Shown here: positions 43,659 to 55,100 of the stretch, one piece after another
Numbering within the stretch: position 1 is the first letter of the stretch
Layout: every line of letters begins with the position of its first letter
The notes under the pieces: model-generated
What the model saw: the letters and a program-made list of their open reading frames with translations, nothing else
Database searches by the model: none
What the model was told of the DNA's origin: nothing
NCBI GenBank assembly: GCA_035516795.1
Contig: DATIZX010000028.1
Coordinates: forward strand, 14,569-78,568
DNA: 64,000 bases
Direction: 5' to 3'
Source: DATJBF01 sp035516795
GTDB taxonomy: Bacteria; Verrucomicrobiota; Verrucomicrobiia; Palsa-1439
Program-made: the position numbers and the translations under genes

Positions 43659-46600
43659 ATGAAATTGAACTCACGACGGTTTCGTAACAATCTCTATCCC
43701 AATAGGTCATGGAGATTTAGCGGTTCTCAATTTTTGGGAATTACGTTGTTTTCACTCACTTTTTTTGCAGCAGCGTGGGCGAAAGCCGCTTATTTCCCTT
43801 CACCCCAAGATTGGCGCGACGAGAACATCTATTTTATCTTCACTGACCGCTTCAACGATGGAGACCCATCCAATAACAATGCTGAAAGTGGTCATAACTC
43901 ACCTTATGCACCTACCAGTAGCACGGGGGTTCATGGAGGCGATCTAAAAGGTATCCAGCAGAAACTCGATTACATCAAAGCACTTGGTGCCACTGCCATT
44001 TGGATCACTCCGATTCCGTACAACGTAGGGGGGAACTCTGCCTACCACGGTTACGGGGCTCAGGACTTTTACAAGCTGGCGCCACACCTGGGTACAATGG
44101 CGGATCTCTCCAACATGGTCGCGGCGGCCCACGCTCGCGGAATCGAGGTCTGCCTGGATATCGTTTGTAACCACACCGGCGATTTGATTCATAGTACGGA
44201 CTCCGGCTATTGCAATTATTTGGCGCCACCAGCGGGATACCAGATGTCCTATTACAGTAGCGCCAACCAGCATGCGTTCCCATTCAATCCGACCAACGCC
44301 AACCCGCCGCTGTTATCGACAATTTTCCACACGAATGGCTGCATCCAGGATTACGTTGATCCTGAACAGGTACTTGGGGAGCTGTCGGGCTTGGACGATT
44401 TGGCAACCGAGACCACCTACGTTCGTACGAATTTGATGAACATCTATACGAATTGGGTTGGTCTCGGCGACTTCGACGGCTTTCGCATCGACACCGTCAA
44501 GCACGTCGATCACGGCTTTTGGGATTATTGGTGTCCGCAACTGCACCAGTTCGCGTCTTCCATCGGCAAGTCCAACTTCTTTATGTTCGGTGAAGTGTAC
44601 GACGGATCCGAGTCGAAAGTTGGCTCTTATACAGGCACCAAGAACGGCGGAAGTTTCGAGCTCGATTCCGTGCTCGATTACCCGCTTTATTTCACAGTCA
44701 ACTCCGTCTTTGCCACGGCTTCGGGTAACACCCAACAGCTTATCACCCATTACAACAACATTGCTGGGAATTACGATTCCAATGCGTGGTACCGGCTCGT
44801 GACATTTCTCGACAACCACGATAACCCGCGCTTTCTGAGTTCGGGTAATGCCAACGACAACACAAACCGACTCGCGGTGGCGCTGACGTTTCTTTACAGC
44901 TCCCGCGGTGTTCCATGTCTCTACTACGGCACGGAACAGGCCTTCGACGGCGGGAGTGATCCCAACAACCGCGAAGACATGTTTGCAGGACAGTGGCCCA
45001 GCAGCGGTCCATCTGTCGGCGACAATTTCAACGAGACGCATCCGCTTTTTCAATTGGTCGCCAAGCTCAATAACTTCCGCCGCCTGTATCCTGCCTTATG
45101 CCGCGGCATTCAGAACAATCTCTACAGCAACTCCAGCGGTCCGGGGCTATTTGCTTACTCACGTGTATTCAGCAACGAGGAAGTCTTCGTAGTATTCAAC
45201 ACGGCCAGCTCAACACAGACCGCGCCCGCGCTTGCGACCACCTATCCGATGGGTACCGTCCTCGTGAACCTGCTGAACACCAACGAAACGGTCACCGTCA
45301 ATTCCACTCCCAACATTCCGGCGATTTCCGTGCCGAGCACCTCTGCAAAGATCTTCATTGCCCAATCACTGATGCAGCCGCTCGATCCGGTTATCGTCAG
45401 CCAAAGCCCGTCGCATGCGACCAACAACGTTTCGACTTCCGCCTCGATCGTCTTGAAATTCAGCAGCCCGATGGACACCGACTCCGTCCAGTCCGCTTTT
45501 TCCATTACCCCGGCGAAATCGGGCACCTTTAGTTGGTCTGCATTGCACGACACGATGACTTTCACACCAAGCTCTGCATGGTCTTCCTTCACAACCAACC
45601 AGATTCACATTACTACCAACGCAACGGACTCGGTAAGCCGAAACACACTGTATGCGCCGTTTGACACGTACTTCGTCACTTCGACGAACATCATCGCCGA
45701 CCTGACCCCTCCGATGGTCACTCTCGATGCGCCGACAGATGGTTCGACTATCACCGGTACAGTGCTCGTCACAGGCACGGCCTCGGATAACGTGGCTGTT
45801 TCCAAAGTGGAGATCAGTATCGACGGCGGCACTTGGACCACGGTTTCGGGCACGACGAATTGGTCGTATTCGCTCAACACGCAGAACATGTTGAACGGCA
45901 CCCACACTATCTCGGCGCGGGCGACAGACTCCTCCAGCAACATCTCCAGCATTGATTCCATCTCCGTCCGGGTCTTCAACGTTCCCGGCAGTTATCTGGC
46001 GCGCATCAGCGCGGGCGACCCCGTCAACGCTACCAATTGCGATTCGACGGTGTGGATCAAGGATCAGGCTTACACGCTCGGCTCATTCGGTTATTCGGGC
46101 AGCAGCGCCACCGGATTCGTGAATCACGCCATTTCTGGTGTATGCTCCAACGCTTGGCGGCTATATTGGTGGGAGCGCTACAGCACAGCCTCCGGCGGTT
46201 TTAGCTATCTATTCGATTGTCCCTCCGGCGTGTATGAAACCACGTTGCTGGAAGCGGAAACCTACTGGAGCGGCACCAACCAGCGCGTATTCAACGTCTT
46301 CATCGAAAGCCAGCAGGTGTTGACCAACTTCGATATCTTCGCTACCGCGGGCGGCCGAAATATCCCCGTCACTCGCGTATTCACAAATGCAGTTGCTGAC
46401 GCCCAACTCGAAATTGATTTCTTGCCAATCGTTGACAACGCGCGGGCCTCCGGTATCCAAATCCGCAAAATTGCCGATCTTGACAGCGATAGCGATGGGA
46501 TTCCCGACTGGTGGATGCTGGCGTACTTCAATCACCCGACCGGCCAAGCCGGCGACAATTCGATGGCCAATCAGGATGCCGATGGCGACGGCATGAGCAA

Positions 46601-46874
46601 TCTGGCGGAATTCCTTGCGGGTACCGATCCGACTGATCCGAGTTCCGCCTTCCGCATTACCGATATCCATGCCGTCGGCAACGATTTGGCGATCACGTGG
46701 CCGACGAGCGTGAACCGGACTGATCAACTCGAGCGCAGCAGTTCGCTCGACACGGGCGCGACGTGGAACGCTGTTGGCTCGTTGACAATTGGTTCCGGCA
46801 GTCCAACAACGCAAGTCGATTCTGGTGCCGCTACTAATCCGCCGGCTTTTTATCGCGTTCGCCTGGTTCCATGA
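43659..46874 (+). CDS. Secreted multidomain GH13 amylase with Ig-like and malectin-like domains
   Basis: The 1071-residue protein has a long signal peptide (hydrophobic part FLGITLFSLTFFAAAWAKA). The GH13 barrel (~50-460) contains Asp278 in DGFRIDTVKH, Glu312 in FMFGEVYD and Asp388 in FLDNHDNP, resembling cyclodextrin-glucanotransferase/maltogenic-type amylases. Downstream modules: a beta domain, a Big_5-like domain (~585-680, IVLKFSSPMDTDSVQSAFS), an Ig domain (~685-770), a malectin-like domain (~775-940), repeats DSDSDGIPDWWM and DADGDGMSNLAEF, and the shared tail ending AFYRVRLVP. Closely paralogous to the next gene from the barrel onward, with an overlapping ATGA junction. Confidence 0.92.
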   Translation: MKLNSRRFRNNLYPNRSWRFSGSQFLGITLFSLTFFAAAWAKAAYFPSPQDWRDENIYFIFTDRFNDGDPSNNNAESGHNSPYAPTSSTGVHGGDLKGIQQKLDYIKALGATAIWITPIPYNVGGNSAYHGYGAQDFYKLAPHLGTMADLSNMVAAAHARGIEVCLDIVCNHTGDLIHSTDSGYCNYLAPPAGYQMSYYSSANQHAFPFNPTNANPPLLSTIFHTNGCIQDYVDPEQVLGELSGLDDLATETTYVRTNLMNIYTNWVGLGDFDGFRIDTVKHVDHGFWDYWCPQLHQFASSIGKSNFFMFGEVYDGSESKVGSYTGTKNGGSFELDSVLDYPLYFTVNSVFATASGNTQQLITHYNNIAGNYDSNAWYRLVTFLDNHDNPRFLSSGNANDNTNRLAVALTFLYSSRGVPCLYYGTEQAFDGGSDPNNREDMFAGQWPSSGPSVGDNFNETHPLFQLVAKLNNFRRLYPALCRGIQNNLYSNSSGPGLFAYSRVFSNEEVFVVFNTASSTQTAPALATTYPMGTVLVNLLNTNETVTVNSTPNIPAISVPSTSAKIFIAQSLMQPLDPVIVSQSPSHATNNVSTSASIVLKFSSPMDTDSVQSAFSITPAKSGTFSWSALHDTMTFTPSSAWSSFTTNQIHITTNATDSVSRNTLYAPFDTYFVTSTNIIADLTPPMVTLDAPTDGSTITGTVLVTGTASDNVAVSKVEISIDGGTWTTVSGTTNWSYSLNTQNMLNGTHTISARATDSSSNISSIDSISVRVFNVPGSYLARISAGDPVNATNCDSTVWIKDQAYTLGSFGYSGSSATGFVNHAISGVCSNAWRLYWWERYSTASGGFSYLFDCPSGVYETTLLEAETYWSGTNQRVFNVFIESQQVLTNFDIFATAGGRNIPVTRVFTNAVADAQLEIDFLPIVDNARASGIQIRKIADLDSDSDGIPDWWMLAYFNHPTGQAGDNSMANQDADGDGMSNLAEFLAGTDPTDPSSAFRITDIHAVGNDLAITWPTSVNRTDQLERSSSLDTGATWNAVGSLTIGSGSPTTQVDSGAATNPPAFYRVRLVP

Positions 46875-49800
46875 ATCGCGCGCTGAGCGCATTTTGCCTG
46901 ACCACTGTGCTTTCCGCGAGCGCAATGGCTGCGGGACCGTTCGCCGAAAGCGGTGGCGTGGCCGTTTTCGAGGCGGAGGATTTTTCCAACAATATCGCGC
47001 GCAGTAGTCACGTGTGGACGTTCACCAATGACGCCACCGGCTTTGGCGGTTCGGGCTATATGCAGGCCTTGCCCGACGATGGCGCCATGATCACCAGCAG
47101 CATTCCGACAACCAGTCCTGAATTGCAGTTCACTGTGGACTTTGGCTCGACCGGTCAGCGGTACATTTGGGTGCGCGGCAATTCACCCGATGCCAACGGT
47201 GCTTCCGTCCACGCCGGTCTCGATGGGGTGGTGACAGCGACGAACATTTCGTTTTTTACTCCCAACAATTCTTGGGTCTGGACGAATCGCACCAGCACTG
47301 GCAACGCCGGCACCTTCACTGTTGGCTCCGCCGGGATCCACACCTTCAACCTCTGGATGCGCGAGGACGGGATGCGCGTGGACAAGGTTGTCTTAACAAC
47401 GAACGCTTCCTTCACGCCAACCGTGGGCAACGCGTTTCACATTCCTAACAATTTCCAGGCTGACCTCGGCGGCTCGATGATGCGCGATCCCTACGGCGCG
47501 ATCCTGCCGGCCAATGCTGTGACCTTGTACACGGGCAATCAGTTCCAAGGCTCGGGCAACCCGGGCAATCAGTTGCAGACAGGCAGTACACTCTTTTATC
47601 GGAAGTCAACCGACGTGACGTGGAACTCGCTGCCGATGGCTTTTCTCAAGACCGGGACGAGTAATCCCAACAACAAGTATTACTCCGTCACGATTCCGGC
47701 CAACACGTTCAGCGCCGGTGACACTGTGCAGTATTATTTCAAGATTCCGTTCAGTGATCACCTGACGACGTTCGTGTACGGCAATGACGCGCAGCGGTTC
47801 GACACGGAAATTGAAGCGATCGCACAGGCCAATCCATTCTCGTTTTCGGTAAAGTCTCCGCCGACAACCGTCACGCCGTCACCGTCAGATTGGCGCGACC
47901 TCAACATCTATCAGATCGTTACTGACCGGTACGACGACGACGATCCATCCAACAATATGGCCAACCCAGACGGCATATTCGATCCAGCCAGCGGCGGCGC
48001 AATTCACGGTGGGGATTTCAAGGGAATAGAGCGGAAGCTCGATTACATCAAAGCTCTCGGTGCCAATGCGATTTGGATTTCGCCGATCGTACACAACGCC
48101 TTTGCGCAGTACCACGGCTATTCCGGCTGGGATTTCTATTCGATCGATCCTCATTGGGGCACGTTCGAGGACCTGACCAATATGATCACCGCCGCCCACG
48201 CCCGCGGCATCTACGTCATCCTCGACATGGTGTGCAACCACGGCGGCGATCTTATTGACAGCACCGACGCGGGCTATTTAACGACGTTCAAGGCGCCGCC
48301 TGCCGGCTACAATATGCGGTTCAAGACGAACAAGACCTATCCGCCGCCGTTCGACACCAACGGTACCAATCCAATGATCGCGTCGCTATTCCACACCAAC
48401 GGACTCATTCAGGATTTCAACGTGCAGCAGCAAGTTGAACTGGGCGAACTCCGTGGGCTCGACGATCTCCGCACCGAGTTAACCTACGTCCGCACCAACA
48501 TGGTGGATATTTACGAGTACTGGATCGGCGCGGCAGACTTCGACGGTTTTCGGGTGGACACGACCAAGCACGTCGAGAACAATTTCTGGCAGTTTTGGTG
48601 CTCGCAGATTCACCAATTCGCCGCGGGCATTGGCAAATCGAACTTCTTCGTTTTTGGCGAGACGCTGACCGGTTCCGACAGTGGGGTGGGGGCATACACC
48701 GGCACCAAGTCGGGAGGCAATTTTGAGTATGACTCGATGCTCGATTACCCGCTCTATTTCACCATCAATCCCGTCTTCGCTAATGCCAGCGGTAATACCA
48801 AACAAATCGAAGACCATTACAATGCGATTGGCGCCAATTACGATTCTAATGCGTGGTTTCGATTGGTTTCGTTCCTCGACAATCACGACCAATCGCGTTT
48901 CCTCAGTGCCGACAATGCCAATAACAACACCAACCGGCTCGGCGTCGCCCTTGCTTTTCTCTACACCGCGCGCGGCATCCCGTGCCTTTACTACGGAACG
49001 GAACAGGCCTTTAACGGGGTGAAAGACGCCAACAATTCCAATCGCGAAGACATGTTTGCCGGCGGTTTCGAACAAGGGCCATCGCTCGGTGACAATTTCA
49101 ACGAAACGCAGCCTCTGTTTCAACTCATTGCGAAGCTCAACAACTTCCGTCGCCTCTATTCGTCGCTGCGCCGGGGCGGGCACAGAAATCTGTGGAACAA
49201 TCCCAGCGGTCCGGGCCTGTTCGCCTACTCGCGTACCAACGGCAACGAAGAAGTTTTCGTCGTTCTCAACACGGCCAATTCCACCCAGACGCTCACCAAT
49301 CGCTCCACGACTTATCCCCAAGGCACTGTCTTGGTGAATTTGCTCGACACCAATGAGACTGTCACTGTCATCGCCGGGCCCCAAACGCCGCCCATCACCA
49401 TCCCCGGCACCTCGGCGAAGCTGTTCATTGCGCAATCCTTACTGCAGCCGCTTGATCCAGTCGTCATCAGCCAATCCCCCGCGCACGCCGCGACCAACGT
49501 CTCACCGGCCTCGTCCATCGTCTTGCAATTCAGCAAACCGATGGATACGAACTCTGTTCAGGCTGCCTTCTCGCTCACGCCGGCCTCGACGGGCACGTTT
49601 TCATGGTCGGCACTTCACGACACAATGACATTTACGGCCAATGGGTTGTTGCCGGTGCTCACCACGAACGTGCTGCACGTTGGCACGAACGCGATGGAAG
49701 CGGTTTCCACAAACGCTTTCTTTGCGCCATTTGAGACGTACTTCGTCACCGCAGCGACGACGGGCACCGATTTCACTCCTCCGGGAGTTGCCATTGCCAC

Positions 49801-50938
49801 GCCATCGAGCGGGTCAGCCATCGCGGGCAATCTAACTGTGTCAGGCATCGCCAGCGACGACATTCTCGTTGCCCGGGTCGAAGTCCAAGTCGACGGTGGG
49901 AACTGGATCGCTGCCAGCGGCACGGCGTCTTGGGGACTGACATTCAACACGGCGAACTTCCTTAACGGGTCACATATCATTTCCGCCCGCGCGACCGATT
50001 TTGCCGGCAACGTTTCGCCGACGGATACCCGATCAGTCCGATTCATCAACGTCCCTGGCGATTACGTGCAACGCATCAGCGCAGGCAGTTTTGCCGATGT
50101 GACCAACTGCGACACTTCCGTGTGGGGGAAGGACCAATCTTACTGCCCGGGCTTGTTCGGGTTCAGCGGCGGCTCGCCCGGGTTCGTTGGAGACACGATC
50201 GACGGCATCTCATGCGTCGATGGCCAATTGCTGTACGAGCGTGACCGCACAGCCACGAACAGTTTCGCCTATATCTTCGACTGCCCCGAAGGTCTTTACG
50301 AAACGACCCTCCTCGAATCCGAAACGAGAACCAATGTCGCCAACGGCAACGTTTTTAACATTTTCATCCAAGGTCAACAGGTGATCACCAATCTGGATGT
50401 GTTCTCTGCGACGGGCGGAATGGATAGGCCGCTGTCGCTCATCCTTACGAACGCGGTCACAAACTCACAGTTGTACATCGAGTTTACTCCGGTCGTCGGT
50501 CTTGCGCCCGCTTCCGGCATCCAGGTCCGTAAGATTGCTGATCTTGATACTGACAGCGACGGTATCCCGGACTGGTGGATGTGGGCTTATTTCGATCACC
50601 CGACCGGACAAGCCGGCGACAAATCGTTGCCTGGTGACGACGCGGATGGCGATGGTATGAGCAATTGGCAGGAGTGCCTTGCGGGCACCGATCCGGACGA
50701 TCCGAATTCGGTCTTTCGCATCGACAAGATCAGCGTCACTGGAAATGATATCGCAGTAACTTGGACAGCGCGGGCGGACAAGACCAATCAGCTTGAGAGC
50801 AGCAGATTGCTGGCGACCAATGCTGCCTGGCTCAGCGTGGGATCACCCATTGTCGGCGCTGGCACTCCCGTGACCCAGACGGATTTTGGCGCCGCCACTA
50901 ACCCGCCGGCGTTTTACCGAGTACGATTGGTTCCGTGA
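46871..50938 (+). CDS. Secreted multidomain GH13 amylase with extra N-terminal binding modules
   Basis: ATG 46871 overlaps the stop of its paralogue. The 1355-residue protein has a signal peptide (ALSAFCLTTVLSASAMA), a CBM6/35-like domain (~25-180, VAVFEAEDFSNN), a beta module (~215-328), then GH13 (~335-750) with Asp563 in DGFRVDTTKH, Glu597 in FVFGETLT and Asp673 in FLDNHDQS. Big_5-like, Ig and malectin-like domains, the DTDSDGIPDWWM/DADGDGMSNWQEC repeats and the shared tail (AFYRVRLVP) follow. The N-terminal ~330 residues match the GH31 giant at 37524 and the rest matches the upstream GH13, so it looks like a chimera built from neighbours. Conservation of all catalytic residues argues for activity. 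Confidence 0.92.
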   Translation: MNRALSAFCLTTVLSASAMAAGPFAESGGVAVFEAEDFSNNIARSSHVWTFTNDATGFGGSGYMQALPDDGAMITSSIPTTSPELQFTVDFGSTGQRYIWVRGNSPDANGASVHAGLDGVVTATNISFFTPNNSWVWTNRTSTGNAGTFTVGSAGIHTFNLWMREDGMRVDKVVLTTNASFTPTVGNAFHIPNNFQADLGGSMMRDPYGAILPANAVTLYTGNQFQGSGNPGNQLQTGSTLFYRKSTDVTWNSLPMAFLKTGTSNPNNKYYSVTIPANTFSAGDTVQYYFKIPFSDHLTTFVYGNDAQRFDTEIEAIAQANPFSFSVKSPPTTVTPSPSDWRDLNIYQIVTDRYDDDDPSNNMANPDGIFDPASGGAIHGGDFKGIERKLDYIKALGANAIWISPIVHNAFAQYHGYSGWDFYSIDPHWGTFEDLTNMITAAHARGIYVILDMVCNHGGDLIDSTDAGYLTTFKAPPAGYNMRFKTNKTYPPPFDTNGTNPMIASLFHTNGLIQDFNVQQQVELGELRGLDDLRTELTYVRTNMVDIYEYWIGAADFDGFRVDTTKHVENNFWQFWCSQIHQFAAGIGKSNFFVFGETLTGSDSGVGAYTGTKSGGNFEYDSMLDYPLYFTINPVFANASGNTKQIEDHYNAIGANYDSNAWFRLVSFLDNHDQSRFLSADNANNNTNRLGVALAFLYTARGIPCLYYGTEQAFNGVKDANNSNREDMFAGGFEQGPSLGDNFNETQPLFQLIAKLNNFRRLYSSLRRGGHRNLWNNPSGPGLFAYSRTNGNEEVFVVLNTANSTQTLTNRSTTYPQGTVLVNLLDTNETVTVIAGPQTPPITIPGTSAKLFIAQSLLQPLDPVVISQSPAHAATNVSPASSIVLQFSKPMDTNSVQAAFSLTPASTGTFSWSALHDTMTFTANGLLPVLTTNVLHVGTNAMEAVSTNAFFAPFETYFVTAATTGTDFTPPGVAIATPSSGSAIAGNLTVSGIASDDILVARVEVQVDGGNWIAASGTASWGLTFNTANFLNGSHIISARATDFAGNVSPTDTRSVRFINVPGDYVQRISAGSFADVTNCDTSVWGKDQSYCPGLFGFSGGSPGFVGDTIDGISCVDGQLLYERDRTATNSFAYIFDCPEGLYETTLLESETRTNVANGNVFNIFIQGQQVITNLDVFSATGGMDRPLSLILTNAVTNSQLYIEFTPVVGLAPASGIQVRKIADLDTDSDGIPDWWMWAYFDHPTGQAGDKSLPGDDADGDGMSNWQECLAGTDPDDPNSVFRIDKISVTGNDIAVTWTARADKTNQLESSRLLATNAAWLSVGSPIVGAGTPVTQTDFGAATNPPAFYRVRLVP

Positions 50939-52008
50939 GGCGTGCGCTTGTTGCTGGCACCGCACAAATCCATCGCCGGGTTTCGCTTTCGACTTGTTCA
51001 ACCGGATTGGCTATCATAAGTTTAGGTCACCCCGTCTGTGAAAAGAGTGCTGAGCCTCGAGTGAACACACAGCGGGATGTCCTTACACGTACGAGTCCGT
51101 CGCTCTTGGCAACTCGTGATTCGCTGCCGCCAAAACCCGCCGTGATATTGGGTTGGTTTGTGACGCTTTCGGTTTCTTTATTGCCGGATATACTGTGGCA
51201 GACATTTACCGGCCGTGTTCCTGCGTGTCTATTTCCGTCAAAACTAATCCTCTTGTGTGGGCTGGCCACCGCAGGCTTTTTCTGGCGCCCGGCCCGACTT
51301 CTGCGCGGCTACTGTCTGATGATCGCCTTGCTCTTTGTGGCTGATTTTCTGTTCAGCCGGCTCGAAAGCTCGTCGCAATGGCAACAGTGGTTCGGGTCCG
51401 GTTTCGCCGGCCATATGTTTGGCAGTCAAATCCTACGGCTAGCCGAAGCGGCACTCATGATTCTCGGATTACTTCTGTCACGTTATCGACCCCGGGATTT
51501 CTTTCTGAGGAAAGGCGACCTGAACGCTCCGGTCGGGCCCGTTCGTTGGCTGGGGATTGATAAGACGATGCGTTGGCGAAAGGTGGGTCTCATCAGCTCG
51601 TTGTGCATTAGTCTGGGATTGCTGGCGTTCTTGGTGATCGGTGGACGACCGTCATTGGTTTCGGTGATCAAGATGTCGCCGTACTTGCCGGTCGTCCTGC
51701 TTCTTGCGGCCATGAACGCGTTCTTTGAGGAAGTCAGTTTTCGCGGCGCATTGCTCGCCCCGTTACAGGGCGCGGTAACGCAGCAGCAGAGCATATTGCT
51801 AACGGCAGTATTCTCTGGAATCGGGCATTACTACGGCGTGCCCTATGGAATCGTCGGGGTAATCATGGCGGGCTTTTTGGGGTGGTATCTGGGCAAATGC
51901 ATGGTGGAGACCAAAGGAGTCGGTTGGCCCTGGTTCATCCACCTTTTGCAGGACGTTCTGATCTTCTCGTTTATGGCCATTGGAGCCGTGACAGCCGGCG
52001 GCAGATAG
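50935..52008 (+). CDS. CPBP/CAAX-type intramembrane metalloprotease
   Basis: The C-terminal half has the three CPBP motifs: EEVSFRG (EExxxR type), FSGIGHYYG (FxxxH) and HLLQDVL, embedded in hydrophobic helices. The start is uncertain: GTG 50935 overlaps the GH13 stop (GTGA) and would be translationally coupled, but the first ~42 residues are not membrane-like; GTG 51061 is a plausible alternative giving about 315 residues. Bacterial CPBP proteases process peptides or membrane proteins and in some species act with sorting systems. Following two tail-bearing amylases directly, it could take part in maturation of the secreted enzymes, but this is inference from position only. Confidence 0.8.
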   Translation: MRRALVAGTAQIHRRVSLSTCSTGLAIISLGHPVCEKSAEPRVNTQRDVLTRTSPSLLATRDSLPPKPAVILGWFVTLSVSLLPDILWQTFTGRVPACLFPSKLILLCGLATAGFFWRPARLLRGYCLMIALLFVADFLFSRLESSSQWQQWFGSGFAGHMFGSQILRLAEAALMILGLLLSRYRPRDFFLRKGDLNAPVGPVRWLGIDKTMRWRKVGLISSLCISLGLLAFLVIGGRPSLVSVIKMSPYLPVVLLLAAMNAFFEEVSFRGALLAPLQGAVTQQQSILLTAVFSGIGHYYGVPYGIVGVIMAGFLGWYLGKCMVETKGVGWPWFIHLLQDVLIFSFMAIGAVTAGGR

Positions 52009-52102
52009 ATGATCACAAAAACGATTTTCGAAGGCTCTAAAGCAAGCAACAAACAAGTCGCCGGCTCGTTTTTATCCAAGGCAGACAAGATTCGCAACGG
52101 GA

Positions 52103-55100
52103 TTAGGGCAGCGAGATATGAAGCCGGTAGAATTCGTTGGACTGAGTTGCGCTGAGGTCCGTGATAGTCACCTGATTACCATTGGTCTGAGGCCCGCCAA
52201 TGTTGGTAAGATCGTTGTACGAGCCGCCGGTTAGGTCGTCGCTTGACTGCGCTGTGTAAGTGCGGCCATCCGCAACCGGACTGAAGGTCAAATACACCTG
52301 CGAAGGTTGGCCCGCGACCGGCGAGATTTGGAGGACTAACACGGAATTGGGATCGAGGGGATTCAGGCCGGCAACGTATTTGAAATAATTATCCTGCCCG
52401 GTGCCGTCGGCGTCGCAGATGGCACAAGAAGAGGCGTTTGTTGTGGAGGAACTTCCAAAGTATGTTTGACGCCACCAGTTGGCAATTCCGTCGCCGACCG
52501 TGTCAGTTTGATACTGCTGTCCGATTTGACTGCCTGATAATGCGCTGCCGTAAATTCGCACATCGTCGATCGTGCCTTGGAAGTAATAGAATATACTGGC
52601 TCCTGGTCTGAAGCCGACGGCCAACGGGTCGGTGGTAACCGGTACTTGCCCACTAGCGGCCTGTTGCGCGGCAACTTGCCCGTCGATATACAGGCTGATT
52701 AGCGATCCATCGTAGGTGCCGGCAATATGATGCCAGGCTCCGGCCGAGGGCGGAGTGGCCACCACGGTTCCGTTAGTGACGCCGCTAACGAGGAACACGA
52801 GTTGGCCTGACGGGTTCACGAATAATCCATACTGATTGTCCGAGCTACCCTTCTCCAGAATCCGTGGGTAATTATACCAGTTATCGGCATTAACCCACGC
52901 GGAGACCGTGATTCCTTGGACCGGGTTGAGCGATGCGGAGTTGGGAACTGCGACTTGATCATAACCGCCAAAATGAATGGCCGATCCGAACATCCCGCTG
53001 GTCCACGACCACGAGGACCCGGAGACGACGCCGGTGTTGCTGTTTCCAGAAGAATCATAGGCAATCGAGCCGGAGGCTTCGTCGAAGGCCCAGTTCGCCA
53101 GCAAGCCAGTATCGCCGGTGGCAGGCAATGTCGTAACGCAAACCTGGGCGGAGTCCGCGGAGACGCCTGCAAGATTGGTTGCCGCCACGCTGTAGCAGTA
53201 CTGGACGCCCACGGACAATCCGTTGTCGGTAAACACGTTGGTGGAAGTGGTGGCGATTTGGCTGCCTCCACGCTTTACGATATAGCCGGTGGCCCCACTC
53301 GCGGTATCCCAAGCGATGGTGACCTGATTGGTGCCAACGGTGAGGGCTTGGAGATTCTGCGGCGTCGGCGGTTCGCCCGGCACGTTCTGCGAAAGAATTA
53401 GGGCACTGTAAGGGGCGATGGAAATGGTGCCGACACCACCGCTCACATTCACAGTGGCACTGCCATAGTTGCCGTAGTCAGAGCTGTACTTATTCCAGTC
53501 GGTGTTGAGTTGTGTGTACCACGTGCCATCATGCGGGAAATTGCTGATATTGTAACTGGGCCAGTTCGTATTGGCGAAGTTGCAGACAACGACCACATCG
53601 TCACCCACGCTGCCCGTGCTATAACGACGATAGGCGATGATCTTGTTGACACTGTCGGACCAAATGGTGGTCGTGTTCACACCTGTCAGACCCGAGGAAC
53701 GGCCGTCGAGATTCCGGCGCAACCGGATCATGTCGGTGTAGAATGAAACGATGCTACTATACGTGTTCGTGTACGACCAGTCGATGGGGATGACCGCGCC
53801 AAATTGATTCGTGGTCAACATTTCCTCGCCTTGCAGGAGCATGGGGATCCCCGCCGTGCTCAAGGTGATGACCGAGCCGAGCATGGAACGTCGCCGGGCA
53901 TAGATGCTGGTGGGATTGTTGTTGTCGATCCGCACCGGTAGGCGTTGGGCCCCGGAACCATTCCCATCGCCACACTGATCGTGGTCCTCCAAAAAAACAA
54001 CACTTCCCCAATTCCCGAGTCCACCACCATCGTGGTTCATATTGACCGCGTAGCTGATCGCGCTCATACTACGCGTGGAGTCGTTTGCCGACGTCAATTG
54101 AGGGAGGACGTTAGTGAGAAACGCGTTGTTGTTCCACGTCGCGTCGAAAGGCTGGGTGCCGTAGACGTAGTTCTGGTCTTCCCCAATGTTGATTTTGTTC
54201 CCGGGAGCGGAGTGGATAATGGCTGCGGTATTTGTAATAAGGGTTGCCCCAGAAGCAAGGAAATCATTGCAGGGGTAATCTCCGACAATCTCGCCAACTG
54301 AGTCCCAACGGAATCCATCGACGTGGCATTCGTCCATCCACATCCTGATGTTGTCTACAATGTATTGGTAAACTTGTGGAGTATCGAAGTTAGGCCTCGG
54401 TCCCCATGTCTGCGCGAAACCACGACAAGAGTCTTGGTAGAAATAAATCCCGCCGTATCCACCGGAGGATGAACCGTCAAACTGCCACAAGCTGGAAGTC
54501 AAATCGCCGTACCCATTGCACGCGCAGTTCCCGCCGTAGTGGTTGTGGACCACGTCCAGAATGACAGCAATTCCGTATTGATGGGCTATCTTCACGAAGG
54601 TCTTGAAGCCATCCGGACCGCCGTACGCGGATTCCGCCGCAAAGATGTCGGCGGGGTTGTACCCCCAACTGAAGTCGCCGGGGAATTCACTGATGGGCAT
54701 AACTTCCACAGCGTTGACACCAAGCTGTTGCAGATAAGCAAGTTGGTTGGTCGCATCGTAAAAGGTGCCGGCATGGCTTGGCGAATTCGGATCGTAAAAT
54801 GACCCGATGTTCAACTCGTAGATCACCGTGCTGCCCAAGGAGGGAGCCGTAAAGTTGTCGCCTCCCCAATCGAAATTGGTGGTGTTATAGATGTAACTTC
54901 GGCCAGCCGAATTGAGGACCCGGCGACTTCGCGGATCTTGTTTGAAAACATTCGTCCCGACTGTGGAATTGGAGATATAGTACTGGTATGGCATACCTTC
55001 AATCGCCCCGGTCACATCGGCGGACCAATTGCCATTCCCTTCAGAATACAGCGGCGTGGTGACCGTGGAAAAACCGTTCCAGGAGCCCGCAACATGAACG

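Noticed and set aside
47885..49435. Antisense frames opposite the second tandem GH13
   Set aside because: They mirror a highly conserved GH13 barrel and contain no recognisable domain.
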